Notes under the pieces: generated by a model
Databases searched by the model: none
Told to the model about the DNA's origin: nothing
Seen by the model: the letters and a program-made list of their open reading frames with translations, nothing else
Source of the DNA: a virus
Length of the DNA: 27,295 nt
IMG/VR virus record: IMGVR_UViG_3300028883_000118
Span: 1-27,295 of that record
Reading direction: 5' to 3' (one strand)
Translations under genes and position numbers: made by a program
In this document: positions 6,742 through 13,919 of the stretch, piece by piece
How the letters are laid out: every line of letters begins with the position of its first letter
How positions within the stretch are numbered: position 1 is the stretch's first letter

Positions 6742-7497
6742 TTCAACTTCTCCTTTGTCAGTTAGTTGGTTTTGATCCTCTGCCGGTTTGGTAAACTTGT
6801 CGGGTTTGCCGTCGAGCTTGGCAGCGTTCTTATCCAACGCATCAAGACCCATGGAAATGAATGACTTGTATCCGTCGATTGCCGCCAGAACCGCAGACTT
6901 GCGTTTCTTTGAATCGGTGGCAGATTGACGGAGCAGACCATGGACTACATCCAGCATCGAATAAGTCTCACGGTCAAACAGATCAGCAAACTTCTGGGCA
7001 AGGACAGCGTTAGCATCAGGATTCCCCACAATAGCATCCATGGGGGCGGTCGGGAGGTCCGCTGCCTTAGCTGTATCTTCCTCACCCAAGGTGATAACGT
7101 TCTCCACCCCAGAGTCAGGAATTAATTGACCCGCAAGAGCAAACGCCCCGGAGCCATCCAGCTTAACCAGTTTAATAGACCCTTCATCGAACTTCTCGAC
7201 CGAAACCTGTGTAAGCTTGGTGAAGCTATCAAAGGATTCAGACTTTTCAGCCGATACCTCAGACAGCCAATTCATTCCACTCTTTGAAGACAGATCCCCG
7301 ATGGTCGTACCGTTCGGCAGCAGGATACTCTGGACGACCATACTTTTCACAGTTTTGTTACCTCCTTTCTCAGCTTTTACAACCCGGAAGGGTTGCCGGG
7401 ACGCAGCATGCTTCACCAGCGAAACAAAGTTAGCCCGTGGGTTAGTTAGTAAAGTAATACTCTTTTTGACTTCTTCCGTCTCGGTATTCAAGCCCAT
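6370..7497 (-). CDS. Putative scaffold protein with XkdF-like N-terminal segment
   Basis: The 375-residue protein starts MGLNTETEEVKKSITLLTNPR after AAGGAG. The N-terminal ~45 residues (TNPRANFVSLVKHAASRQPFRVVKAEKG) resemble the SLVKxGAxxxPFxxvK segment that often accompanies XkdF-type phage proteases. The rest is acidic and helical: residues about 253-345 (MFKTKDEFTNAVVTIL, RKRETEDTKAQEAAAKKRDE, TLVKKTEKLDGESDTDAA) look like a coiled-coil scaffold with a low-complexity Asp/Ala/Lys linker. A conserved-looking tail (SGVDMSVFSGLLTAKA) ends it. Its place between protease and capsid genes fits a scaffold. A strong internal ribosome binding site suggests a second shorter product. Confidence 0.7.
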   Translation of the reverse strand: MGLNTETEEVKKSITLLTNPRANFVSLVKHAASRQPFRVVKAEKGGNKTVKSMVVQSILLPNGTTIGDLSSKSGMNWLSEVSAEKSESFDSFTKLTQVSVEKFDEGSIKLVKLDGSGAFALAGQLIPDSGVENVITLGEEDTAKAADLPTAPMDAIVGNPDANAVLAQKFADLFDRETYSMLDVVHGLLRQSATDSKKRKSAVLAAIDGYKSFISMGLDALDKNAAKLDGKPDKFTKPAEDQNQLTDKGEVEMFKTKDEFTNAVVTILDARDARKRETEDTKAQEAAAKKRDEDFATLTDTVQKMAETVNTLVKKTEKLDGESDTDAAAKDGDTADADAKKSDTADTKDGDTKETPAKTSGVDMSVFSGLLTAKA

Positions 7498-7516
7498 AAC
7501 AGTAACTCCTTAATCA

Positions 7517-8125
7517 TCAAATGAGGACCAACCGGTGTCCGTGGTCGATCTCGGAGCCGGTAGCAGTCGCTTTCTCTATGGGGTGCTGGTGGTCCAAAGA
7601 CCAATCGGTAAATTGCCCCGGCAGCACTCGACCATTCCCATCGAATGAAATATCGCATTTATGAATGTGCGGTGGCAACGGTCCATCTTCAGACTTCTCC
7701 GTATCGCCGTATGCCCTGACAACCATTTGAACAACGGCTTCGGCAGGTACTCGGTCAACAGAACCAGAAAAGGAGAACCCATTAAGTTCTCCCTTCATAA
7801 CTTTTTCCCACAGCGGGTCAGGATGTACTTTCACTCCTAATACCCATGATCCGGCGACAAATCCATCTGGGTCATTTTTCATTGCTATAAATGATCGGAT
7901 GACTTCTGCTCCAGATTCCACCTCGTCATGCTCAACGTCAATCTTACTAACGAGGTGATCCTCCATGAATCGTTGAGCCATGATGCCGATGTCCTCCTGC
8001 GTCATGGTCTCACCGTCTGTATCCAGACGAAACGGGGAGTATACCTCCCCGTAAACGATTCGTTGTTTCTCATCCTTAACTACCATTTTTCCAGTTGCAA
8101 GCGATTGCATATTTTCAGCCCTCAT
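7517..8125 (-). CDS. Prohead protease, XkdF type (peptidase S78_2-like)
   Basis: The core reads KIDVEHDEVESGAEVIRSFI, then GSWVLGVKVHPDPLWEKVMKGELNGFSFSG. This is the pattern of the phage serine protease XkdF family, with the His of DVEH and the Ser of GFSFSG as likely catalytic residues. The enzyme cleaves scaffold and capsid precursor inside the prohead. It directly precedes the scaffold and capsid genes. Up to 202 residues are possible. The start is uncertain: an ATG at 8123-8125 has only a weak purine-rich site, while an ATG near 8086 (MVVKDEKQ) lies just downstream of the 14-bp motif. With the longer start the motif encodes MQSLA near the N-terminus. Confidence 0.85.
   Translation of the reverse strand: MRAENMQSLATGKMVVKDEKQRIVYGEVYSPFRLDTDGETMTQEDIGIMAQRFMEDHLVSKIDVEHDEVESGAEVIRSFIAMKNDPDGFVAGSWVLGVKVHPDPLWEKVMKGELNGFSFSGSVDRVPAEAVVQMVVRAYGDTEKSEDGPLPPHIHKCDISFDGNGRVLPGQFTDWSLDHQHPIEKATATGSEIDHGHRLVLI
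8096..8109. promoter_or_regulatory. Dispersed 14-bp operator-like motif, copy 4 (start of protease gene)
   Basis: An exact TGCAAGCGATTGCA lies at the 5' end of the protease gene, either within its first codons or just before its start, depending on which ATG is used. Confidence 0.78.
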
Positions 8126-8140
8126 AGAATTGCTTTTCTC

Positions 8141-8623
8141 TTACTGCACCTCCGGCTGGACTGCCGACAGAGGTACTTCATCAGGGTCCACCCACAACTT
8201 AACTTCTGCGGGTGGCGAGAATTGCGGGACAGTGAACGGTTCGCTGAGAGTTGCCGGAACACTCTGTCCCGTACTGTTATAGGCGGTTACTGCAAAATTA
8301 ACGTCTTGGCCTCTCGGTAGGTTTAATGTCGTTTCAATGTCAGCAACCATATAAGTTGCCTGACCAGACACAAACGGCACAGGCGGCATTACTCCCAAAC
8401 CAGCAGGAACCGGAGTTTTCAAGTCGTCCGCAGTAAAACGGTCTATGGCTCCCTCCCAGTAGTAGACAATATAACCATCTGGGTCATCACCTGATGCGGC
8501 AGGATTCCATTGTAGACTTGAGGCATGGGCCATTGAAACAAGAAGTGACAGGGCGAGGGCGGTGGTGAGCAAAACAAGCAAAGCTTTGTAAAATGACGAA
8601 CATGATCTATTTCTCAATGTCAT
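8141..8623 (-). CDS. Secreted fibronectin-III-like protein
   Basis: The 160-residue protein begins MTLRNRSCSSFYKALLVLLT, with GGAGG before the ATG. A basic n-region, a hydrophobic stretch to about residue 33 and MAHASS form a clear signal peptide, probably cleaved after AHA. The mature part looks like one FN3 domain: LQWNPAASGDDPDGYIVYYWE near the start and VNFAVTAYNSTGQSVPATLSEPF near the end. Such domains bind polymers or proteins outside the cell. It has its own promoter (8687-8715) and follows a terminator, so it is separately expressed although it lies next to the protease gene. It is not an obvious virion protein. A moron acting on the infected cell surface is possible. Confidence 0.75.
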   Translation of the reverse strand: MTLRNRSCSSFYKALLVLLTTALALSLLVSMAHASSLQWNPAASGDDPDGYIVYYWEGAIDRFTADDLKTPVPAGLGVMPPVPFVSGQATYMVADIETTLNLPRGQDVNFAVTAYNSTGQSVPATLSEPFTVPQFSPPAEVKLWVDPDEVPLSAVQPEVQ

Positions 8624-8686
8624 TGTGTACCTCCTTACTATTGTTTAGTAACTCGTTTACAGCATGCGGATATCTCATCACTCTAT

Positions 8687-8715
8687 AGCATATACAGACG
8701 CACAACCAAGGTCAA
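8687..8715 (-). promoter_or_regulatory. Sigma-70-like promoter for the FN3 gene and structural operon
   Basis: On the minus strand TTGACC (8710-8715) is followed after 17 bases by TATGCT (8687-8692). It lies about 65 bases upstream of the FN3 gene start and downstream of an intrinsic terminator, so it is well placed to start the leftward late operon. It lacks the extended homology shared by the other promoters. Confidence 0.65.
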
Positions 8716-8732
8716 GAACTTTCTTTTATAAT

Positions 8733-8989
8733 AGGTCAAAAAAATTTTGGGAGAGCTGAATATTCCTTGCCAAATCAGCCACTTACAAAACTCAGGTTAC
8801 TTCTGTTTTTCAGGCGATGTAGGTCAGGGTGTATTATAGGAGAAAAGCCAAATTTGACTATAGTAGGAGATCCCAGAAACGGCGGGCTTTTACGGAAGTT
8901 TTTAACGAAAAAAGATGTACCCCAAATGGACACGTATGGCACAAATGGGGTACGAGGTGGGATTGGTATTTACAAACGGTTAGACCGGT
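8733..8989. other. Gene-free region between two operons
   Basis: About 257 bases hold no convincing gene. Overlapping plus-strand open frames here have no ribosome binding site and run antisense into the next gene. The region contains the terminator at 8908-8953 and a perfect 12-bp palindrome, TAGACCGGTCTA, at 8980-8991 overlapping the end of the next gene. Nothing else was recognised. Confidence 0.6.
8908..8953 (-). terminator. Intrinsic terminator of the 9.0-12.8 kb operon
   Basis: On the minus strand GTACCCCA (8946-8953) and TGGGGTAC (8917-8924) form a perfect 8-bp stem with a 21-base loop, followed by ATCTTTTTT. It lies 37 bases after the stop of the last gene of the nucleic-acid module. 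Confidence 0.7.
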
Positions 8990-9517
8990 CTACTTACCCT
9001 TCTTTCTGGCGATTGAAAAACGGCCCATGGAGTCCGACTTCTTCTTCGTAACAGGTGCTATTGCAGCTTCTCCAAGGTACTTCTTGGCATCACCCAACCG
9101 AATTGAAAGGATGTCATCGGCCAGCTTGAGTTTACCTTCTTTTTTGAGGAGAGCAACAAACTGTGTGACCGTACAGGTGAACTCAGTAGATGACCCTGCC
9201 ATGGCTTTTGCCTCAGAGACATCACCCTCCTTCTTCTTCCACTTCTGCTCCCGTGCTGACAAGTGAAGAAGCGGTTTGATCCACGATATCCCCTTGTTAA
9301 TCTCCGCAGACTTTTCTGTGTCACGCAAATGCTGATCCGCCAACAGACCTATCTCGGTGTCTGTCAGGCTCCCGGCCAATTCCTTCAATTTTGACTCAGT
9401 TTTCCCGGCCTGTTCAATAGCAGTATGAATCTGGGCAACTGTCCGAGACCTTGATTTCTGGCTCTTGGTTTGGGTCGGCTTCGTCTTCCTCTTAGTTCTA
9501 ATTTGCCGTGTATCCAT
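8990..9517 (-). CDS. Basic helical protein of unknown function
   Basis: The 175-residue protein starts MDTRQIRTKRKTKPTQTKSQ with AAGGAGG 5 bases before the ATG. The N-terminal 30 residues are very basic and Thr/Ser/Lys rich, like a disordered nucleic-acid-binding tail. The rest is mainly helical with TESKLKELAGSLTDTEIGLLADQHL and SIRLGDAKKYLGEAAIAP, and the C-terminus (GRFSIARKKGK) is again basic. It is the last gene before the terminator of the ligase/PolX-like operon, hinting at a DNA-related role. No family recognised. Confidence 0.72.
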   Translation of the reverse strand: MDTRQIRTKRKTKPTQTKSQKSRSRTVAQIHTAIEQAGKTESKLKELAGSLTDTEIGLLADQHLRDTEKSAEINKGISWIKPLLHLSAREQKWKKKEGDVSEAKAMAGSSTEFTCTVTQFVALLKKEGKLKLADDILSIRLGDAKKYLGEAAIAPVTKKKSDSMGRFSIARKKGK

Positions 9518-9526
9518 CTTACCTCC

Positions 9527-10063
9527 TTATAAGATTATAGGGAGCCTATCTCCCTTCCTGAAGTTTCGGTACTTTGGAGCAACATGCGATACTCCCAGAG
9601 CGAAGAAAATCTGCCTCTCATCCTTGCCAGCGATTTGATCATCTCCGAGCCAAAGTCCGTATCCGTTAAGCGTGTACTCCAAAGACGCAGCATGTTGCTG
9701 CATCAATCGAGTAAATAATAAGTTGCCGGTATGTAGTAACGTAGCAGCACCCCACTCGTTATCATCCGAGTCGTACAAGTACACCGGAAGCCCATTTGCC
9801 AAGAAGCCCCTCCCAACAGTAGCTCCTCTGGAAACGGGAAGTTTACTTATGCTTAATCCTCGCCTCCGTAGCGCCCGTGCAACGGACCTCCTATTTAATG
9901 ATGTCCTATCACATATAATCGGAATAGAGCCCACATTCGCCAAATCAGACCGCCTCATAGATCCACAAACGGTGTATCGGCAAGACGATTTTTCCAGTGT
10001 AGCAGTGACGTGAGAGGCAATCACGGTTGCAACTTCGAGTTCTACTGTCCTAACCTGTCTCAT
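9527..10063 (-). CDS. DNA polymerase X-like protein lacking catalytic carboxylates
   Basis: The 178-residue protein starts MRQVRTVELEVATVIASHV after GGGAGGGG and overlaps the gene upstream by 14 bases. Residues 30-52 (YTVCGSMRRSDLANVGSIPI) align with the Pol X palm signature GSxRRGxxxxGDIDIL. Residues 91-120 (LPVYLYD then WGAATLLHTGNLLFTRLM) match the later xDLFxxxxxxWGxxLxxxTGxxxFN region. The end (LNGYGLWLGDDQIAGKDERQIFFALGVSHVAPKYRN) matches the thumb/C-terminal pattern. In active enzymes Asp/Glu stand where this protein has Ser46, Pro48 and Tyr95, so polymerase chemistry is unlikely. It may bind DNA ends or gaps, perhaps aiding the ligase encoded in the same operon. The fold call is by motif reading only. 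Confidence 0.72.
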   Translation of the reverse strand: MRQVRTVELEVATVIASHVTATLEKSSCRYTVCGSMRRSDLANVGSIPIICDRTSLNRRSVARALRRRGLSISKLPVSRGATVGRGFLANGLPVYLYDSDDNEWGAATLLHTGNLLFTRLMQQHAASLEYTLNGYGLWLGDDQIAGKDERQIFFALGVSHVAPKYRNFRKGDRLPIIL

Positions 10064-10526
10064 CACCCCTCCCACAATTAGGGCATTTACCGGTCCCGGT
10101 AAAATCAACGGTTTGCTTACCGTAGCGTTCCCGGTATTCTATTGTAAATTCACTTTCCCGGCTCAATGCTCCAAAAGCCATGCACTCGCCACAAGCCCAT
10201 CGCAAGCCCCCGGCAGCAACTTCCTTCTCAATATCTCTCTCAATTCCTAAGCAACTTTCACATAGAAAAGGAGACGGAACACTCATACTAGCCATCGACT
10301 TTTCGCCCCTATTCTTAAACTTGTTACAGCCGCAGTGGTGACACCGGATAGGTAGTGCTGCCCCCGGTGGCATGAAGAACTCCATCTCACAGTGCTCACA
10401 TGCAAAGCGCAGCACAGCGCCAACAGCTTCCTCAAACCCATTCTTCTCACCACAAATAGGGCAGCACATCGGCAAAGGGTTTAGTCCGTACTTTTTTGAA
10501 ACGACGATATGAAGTCCGATACCCAT
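10050..10526 (-). CDS. Multiple zinc-ribbon protein (six CxxC pairs)
   Basis: The 158-residue protein starts MGIGLHIVVSKKYGLNPLPM with GAGGAGG 4-5 bases before the ATG. CxxC pairs occur at residues 22/25, 43/46, 62/65, 89/92, 112/115 and 148/151, enough for three four-cysteine zinc sites. The pairs are spaced 17-33 residues apart, typical of rubredoxin-like or transcription-factor zinc ribbons. A nucleic-acid-binding or protein-scaffolding role is likely. It is encoded between the PolX-like gene and a helical protein, in the same operon as a DNA ligase. The specific function is not known. Confidence 0.75.
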   Translation of the reverse strand: MGIGLHIVVSKKYGLNPLPMCCPICGEKNGFEEAVGAVLRFACEHCEMEFFMPPGAALPIRCHHCGCNKFKNRGEKSMASMSVPSPFLCESCLGIERDIEKEVAAGGLRWACGECMAFGALSRESEFTIEYRERYGKQTVDFTGTGKCPNCGRGDETG

Positions 10527-10840
10527 TGTGCCTCCTCTCGATCAAATATTATTTTACGGAGGCCTTTGATGTGCTCTCGCAGTCTACGTTTCTGTCCCTT
10601 TTTCAAAATTCGAGACTTGATATGCAACTCAAGGAGTTGGGTCTTGGCGAGTCCATACCCGTGAACATACTTCAATCTCTCTGCGTCCTCGTGCCCAGAA
10701 GTGATGTGATTTAAAATGGCACGGTTCATATTCGCAGCCCATTTCTGATAAGCTATGTCTTGCCGGGGATGGATACGATCTCGTTTAGCCTCACGATACC
10801 TAATGTCAATTTCTTCAACGTATGTCGTTACTAAGTCCAT
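10481..10840 (-). CDS. Basic helical protein, unknown, possibly leaderless
   Basis: The 119-residue protein (MDLVTTYVEEIDIRYREAKR) is helical and basic, with KSRILKKGQKRRLREHIKGL in the C-terminal half. A promoter with perfect 17-base spacing (10846-10874) ends only five bases before the ATG, so the transcript is predicted to start at the A of the ATG and lack a leader. No Shine-Dalgarno sequence can be on that mRNA, although read-through from upstream genes could also express it. It overlaps the zinc-ribbon gene downstream by 46 bases. Family not recognised. Confidence 0.7.
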   Translation of the reverse strand: MDLVTTYVEEIDIRYREAKRDRIHPRQDIAYQKWAANMNRAILNHITSGHEDAERLKYVHGYGLAKTQLLELHIKSRILKKGQKRRLREHIKGLRKIIFDREEAQWVSDFISSFQKSTD

Positions 10841-10845
10841 AATCT

Positions 10846-10874
10846 CTTATAACAAAGTCAACTGGTTTTGTCAA
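10846..10874 (-). promoter_or_regulatory. Promoter B (TTGACA-17-TATAAG), motif adjacent
   Basis: On the minus strand TTGACA (10869-10874), a 17-base spacer and TATAAG (10846-10851) form a near-consensus sigma-70 promoter. The predicted start falls on the ATG of the gene at 10840. A copy of the 14-bp motif ends 4 bases upstream of the -35. Confidence 0.75.
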
Positions 10875-10878
10875 GTGG

Positions 10879-10892
10879 TGAAAGCGATTGCA
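10879..10892. promoter_or_regulatory. Dispersed 14-bp operator-like motif, copy 5
   Basis: TGAAAGCGATTGCA on the plus strand, one mismatch to the asymmetric consensus. It lies 4 bases upstream of promoter B's -35 element and abuts the end of the gene at 10893. Confidence 0.72.
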
Positions 10893-11222
10893 CTAACCTC
10901 GCTTTTTGCCTGAAATAGCAGCGTGATAGGGTTTCTCCTCGTTGCAGTACCAGTGTCCCTGACGAAGTTGTTTTTTCCATTCGGCATCTGTCAACCGCAG
11001 GGCTTTTTTACTGATCAGCCATAACACTTTTTCCGTCCGCTCCTCTACCAAAGCCATCAAACATTTTTCGCATGGTTCAACTGATATCGTCTTACTAGTA
11101 TCGTCAAATCGTACCTTGACGTGTCCGGTTATCTCACACTCGATACCCTCAACCTTCAGCTTGTTTCCCTCACGTTTGAGTTCACCGAGCTTGCGTTCGC
11201 ACATAGAACATTTAACGATCAT
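10893..11222 (-). CDS. Small zinc-finger-like protein
   Basis: The 109-residue protein starts MIVKCSMCERKLGELKREGN, with GAGGAAG formed by the last codons of the ligase gene 7-8 bases before the ATG. Two Cys pairs, CSMC (residues 5-8) and CEKC (about 52-55), with intervening beta-like segments suggest a single zinc ribbon. The C-terminal half is helical (TDAEWKKQLRQGHWYCNEEK). Its translation is probably coupled to the ligase gene. Function unknown. Confidence 0.72.
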   Translation of the reverse strand: MIVKCSMCERKLGELKREGNKLKVEGIECEITGHVKVRFDDTSKTISVEPCEKCLMALVEERTEKVLWLISKKALRLTDAEWKKQLRQGHWYCNEEKPYHAAISGKKRG

Positions 11223-11226
11223 CGTA

Positions 11227-12786
11227 TTACTTCCTCTTTTTAGACTTTTTGGTTACACGTCCGATCTGCTCCAGTACGGTGCAGTCTGCCGGTGTCTTGT
11301 CTTCTCTCCACCGGTAGAATCGAGGCCACCGGAAGCGAATCCCGTCCCATCCAGAGACTTTCATCTCGACAACACAGTCCTTAAACCTGTGAAATTCACG
11401 GTATCCGTTGTCTACCATATCGTCGGTCAAGTTCCCTTTCATCTTGCAAACTTCCAGTGGCTCGCCATTGATATCCAACATGCAGATCGTAAACGATGCA
11501 GCCTTACCGGTCGGTTTCGGCTTAATCCCCTTAACTCCTGATCCTCCACCGAGAGCTTCTTGAACTCCGGTTATAAACCCGTCAACTGTCCGCTTGTCGT
11601 CTCCTTTCAATTTCCAGTACCCTGAATGAACTTTGTGATCCACAGGTATCGTATGAAACACGTTCTTGGCGATAGCTCCTTCCTTCCCACGGTCAAATAT
11701 AGCTTGCATGTTATCTTCCGTTGCCTCGACCTGTAAAATGATACGGATTCTGGGATCACCGATTTTCTCAATTACGTGCTCGGCAGCCTTTCGTCGTTTC
11801 CAGAGAGGGCGGTCCCGTATGTCAACACCCTTATAAAATAGGCAATCCCACACTACGTACCCTATATGGTCTCCAATAGCAGCTCTCTCCACCGTATACT
11901 TGTCATGCTCCATTACTCCAAGCTTCGTATCGATACCCTTCCCGGCGAGGAGGGTTTTCTTGGTTACTTTCTTAAACGTCTCTGTCAACTCCCCATCGAG
12001 AATGGTCCCGTCAAACTCTTTGGATTTGACTTCAAAAGCCAGTACCGGATTTTTATGATCTAATGACATGAACGATCCGGCTTTTTCAACACCCTTCAGA
12101 AAGTCCTTTCTGTTTCGGCCCACAAGCAATGACCGTTCGGGACCGAGCTGCATAGTACACCGCATGGCGTCTTCCTTGTCTTCCAAAACCCACCCCGCAT
12201 CATTCCAGATCACGTCTGGAGCGTCCTCCAGATAGGCACCTTTTGCCCTCGGTGCCTCTATATCCAATTCGTTACGTAAGTCTCGCATAGTTGTTTTCCT
12301 TTCCAACGCCCTTTTCCGCTTTTTTGAGCCCGATATTCTTATAATCCTATGGTTATGTATGGGTTTTTTAATTGCGGCTGAATTTGCGCCGTTCCTTGCT
12401 CCCAGTGCTGCCAATTCCCTGAGACTTTCCTCGTCAACTGTCGGATGAGGGTCAACACCTCGCTCAAATGATAGGTCATCAGCCCTTGCATTTAAACGGT
12501 GTCCGTCATCCGTCACGTGGGTAACTCCGTCCGACAACTCCTCAGCAGATCCCAGGCCAGTAGTCCTAAGATCGAGGCTCGCATCACGAGTGATGGTAAC
12601 TCCGACACCAAACTCCTCCATTCGCTGCAAGCATCCGGTATATAGATAAGCATTACGGGCATTACGAGCACACGCCAAAAAGTTGTTAAATTTCAGCGGG
12701 TCTCGTATTCTATTCAACCGAGTAGCTAATTGTGCAGCAGTCATAGAATCCCACCGCATTTGCTCGTGTTCTAACGTGTTCGGCAT
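11227..12786 (-). CDS. ATP-dependent DNA ligase with unusual N-terminal extension
   Basis: The 519-residue protein starts MPNTLEHEQMRWDSMTAAQL after AGGAGGG. The nucleotidyltransferase motifs are in order: motif I KEDAMR (204-209, Lys204 the predicted AMP-accepting residue, Ala in place of the usual Gly), motif III LDGEL (263-267), motif IIIa VVWDCLFYKG (311-320), motif IV EGAIAK (369-374), motif V WKLK (391-394). The C-terminal RFRWPRFYRWREDK (484-497) is the usual OB-fold end. It should seal nicks using ATP. The first ~170 residues are not a recognised ligase domain and may be a DNA-binding or regulatory extension. The operon also encodes a PolX-like protein and zinc-ribbon proteins. Confidence 0.93.
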   Translation of the reverse strand: MPNTLEHEQMRWDSMTAAQLATRLNRIRDPLKFNNFLACARNARNAYLYTGCLQRMEEFGVGVTITRDASLDLRTTGLGSAEELSDGVTHVTDDGHRLNARADDLSFERGVDPHPTVDEESLRELAALGARNGANSAAIKKPIHNHRIIRISGSKKRKRALERKTTMRDLRNELDIEAPRAKGAYLEDAPDVIWNDAGWVLEDKEDAMRCTMQLGPERSLLVGRNRKDFLKGVEKAGSFMSLDHKNPVLAFEVKSKEFDGTILDGELTETFKKVTKKTLLAGKGIDTKLGVMEHDKYTVERAAIGDHIGYVVWDCLFYKGVDIRDRPLWKRRKAAEHVIEKIGDPRIRIILQVEATEDNMQAIFDRGKEGAIAKNVFHTIPVDHKVHSGYWKLKGDDKRTVDGFITGVQEALGGGSGVKGIKPKPTGKAASFTICMLDINGEPLEVCKMKGNLTDDMVDNGYREFHRFKDCVVEMKVSGWDGIRFRWPRFYRWREDKTPADCTVLEQIGRVTKKSKKRK

Positions 12787-12815
12787 AGCTCACACCCTCC
12801 TACTAAATAACAGTA

Positions 12816-12843
12816 CCTCCCCCACTATCGGCAGTGAGGGAGG
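12816..12843 (-). other. Strong hairpin upstream of ligase gene
   Basis: The arms CCTCCCcCACT and AGTGaGGGAGG form a stem with one internal mismatch and a six-base loop. On the minus strand no T run follows, so it is not a classical terminator. It could attenuate or stabilise mRNA between the small gene at 12863 and the ligase. An 11-base direct repeat (TGGTTAGCACT, twice within 24 bases) flanks it at about 12848-12871. Confidence 0.55.
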
Positions 12844-12862
12844 CCTTTGGTTAGCACTATGG

Positions 12863-13048
12863 TTAGCACTTCCGATAAACATTGAGGCCGATAATCTCAT
12901 CCCTTCCTTCACCCGGAACCGGTTTGTTACCCTTCGTGGAAGCTATAACAATCGACTTCCCAGACTTACTCTGACCACAATCGCTATTAAGGTCAACTCT
13001 AATCGTCAAGATACCCTTTTTAGATACTGTCATTTCAACGTTTTCCAT
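12863..13048 (-). CDS. Small conserved beta-rich phage protein
   Basis: The 61-residue protein (MENVEMTVSKKGILTIRVDL) follows AGGAGG. Its core SKSGKSIVIASTKGNKPVPG and end IGLNVYRK form a pattern that I recall from many small hypothetical proteins in phages and bacteria (DLSxxxGxSxSGKSxxIASTxGN). The biochemical function of that family is not known to me. The beta-strand alternation suggests a small barrel. It is encoded directly before the ligase gene. Confidence 0.72.
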   Translation of the reverse strand: MENVEMTVSKKGILTIRVDLNSDCGQSKSGKSIVIASTKGNKPVPGEGRDEIIGLNVYRKC

Positions 13049-13076
13049 GATTTAATTGCCTCCTGTTATGGTTAAA

Positions 13077-13919
13077 TTACAATTTTGCCCGTAAAATCCG
13101 CTCGATCTGACGTGCATATTTGGGCAATTTCTTAAAAACGTATTTCATCTGCTTCGGAGAGAGCGTCTCACTCTTAATATGCTGTTCGGTAAACGATGTC
13201 AGCAGTTCAGCATCCACGCCAGAAAACCCAACACGATTCTTTTCGACGGTTGTACCGGTAGCTTGCTCGGAAAAGGTTTGGTGGTCATATAGGAAGTGCA
13301 TGCCAAACAGGGCAACGTCCTCATCTTCTGCCAACGTCTCCCGTAGCAGTTCAACACGTTCCTTGACTAACGTACACTCCCGGAGCATAGCAATGATAAC
13401 GTCTTCGCTGGCGGCTTCCATTTTCTTTCGTTCGGAAGCCTTCCAAGTCCGCTCCGGTACGCCATTTTCATCCATCCAAGTGAAGAAACCGTGATCCCAA
13501 CACTTCATGAAAAGGCGACCCTTGTTTTTGCCTTCCTTTTTAACTTGAAAGACGCCCATCGGATTGTTACATTTCGGGCAGTCCATAATATTCTGCCCTC
13601 GTCGCCACAATTCCTGCAAAACAGCCTTCATTCTCAACTCCCATCCGGGCATCCTTGTCGTGTAACTCAGGATTTTCGACCCCAGAGGACTGAGATCTGA
13701 GCTGACAAGCCATGCTCGTATGCTGTCCTTACCAGTATCGGCAGCGATCCCGGTCGGTTTGACACTGGATCGTACCATGATTTCAACCCCTTCTCGAATC
13801 GGCAGTCGATAAGTATACTCCGCATCGACAATTCCGGCCTCCATCCATAACGCTTCGCCTGTTTCCTTATGCCGGGGAAGCGCATTTTCAAACTGTTCCT
13901 TTGAATATCGTTCGATCAT
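13077..13919 (-). CDS. GRF-type zinc-finger protein, unknown function
   Basis: The 280-residue protein starts MIERYSKEQFENALPRHKET with GGAGG 4-5 bases before the ATG, preferred over an upstream in-frame ATG. The N-terminal half (residues about 25-100) is beta-rich and reads like a small fold of unknown type (YRLPIREGVEIMVRSSVKPT). It is followed by a GRF/topoisomerase-type zinc finger: CPKC, then KNKGRLFMKCWDHGFFTW. The usual last Cys appears replaced by His. The C-terminal half is helical and ends LSPKQMKYVFKKLPKYARQI. GRF fingers bind single-stranded or structured DNA. The gene precedes the ligase, so a repair or replication role is plausible. Confidence 0.7.
   Translation of the reverse strand: MIERYSKEQFENALPRHKETGEALWMEAGIVDAEYTYRLPIREGVEIMVRSSVKPTGIAADTGKDSIRAWLVSSDLSPLGSKILSYTTRMPGWELRMKAVLQELWRRGQNIMDCPKCNNPMGVFQVKKEGKNKGRLFMKCWDHGFFTWMDENGVPERTWKASERKKMEAASEDVIIAMLRECTLVKERVELLRETLAEDEDVALFGMHFLYDHQTFSEQATGTTVEKNRVGFSGVDAELLTSFTEQHIKSETLSPKQMKYVFKKLPKYARQIERILRAKL

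Noticed and set aside
8829-9266. 145-codon plus-strand frame across the intergenic region
   Set aside because: No Shine-Dalgarno site, no recognisable sequence, and half of it is antisense to the basic helical protein gene.
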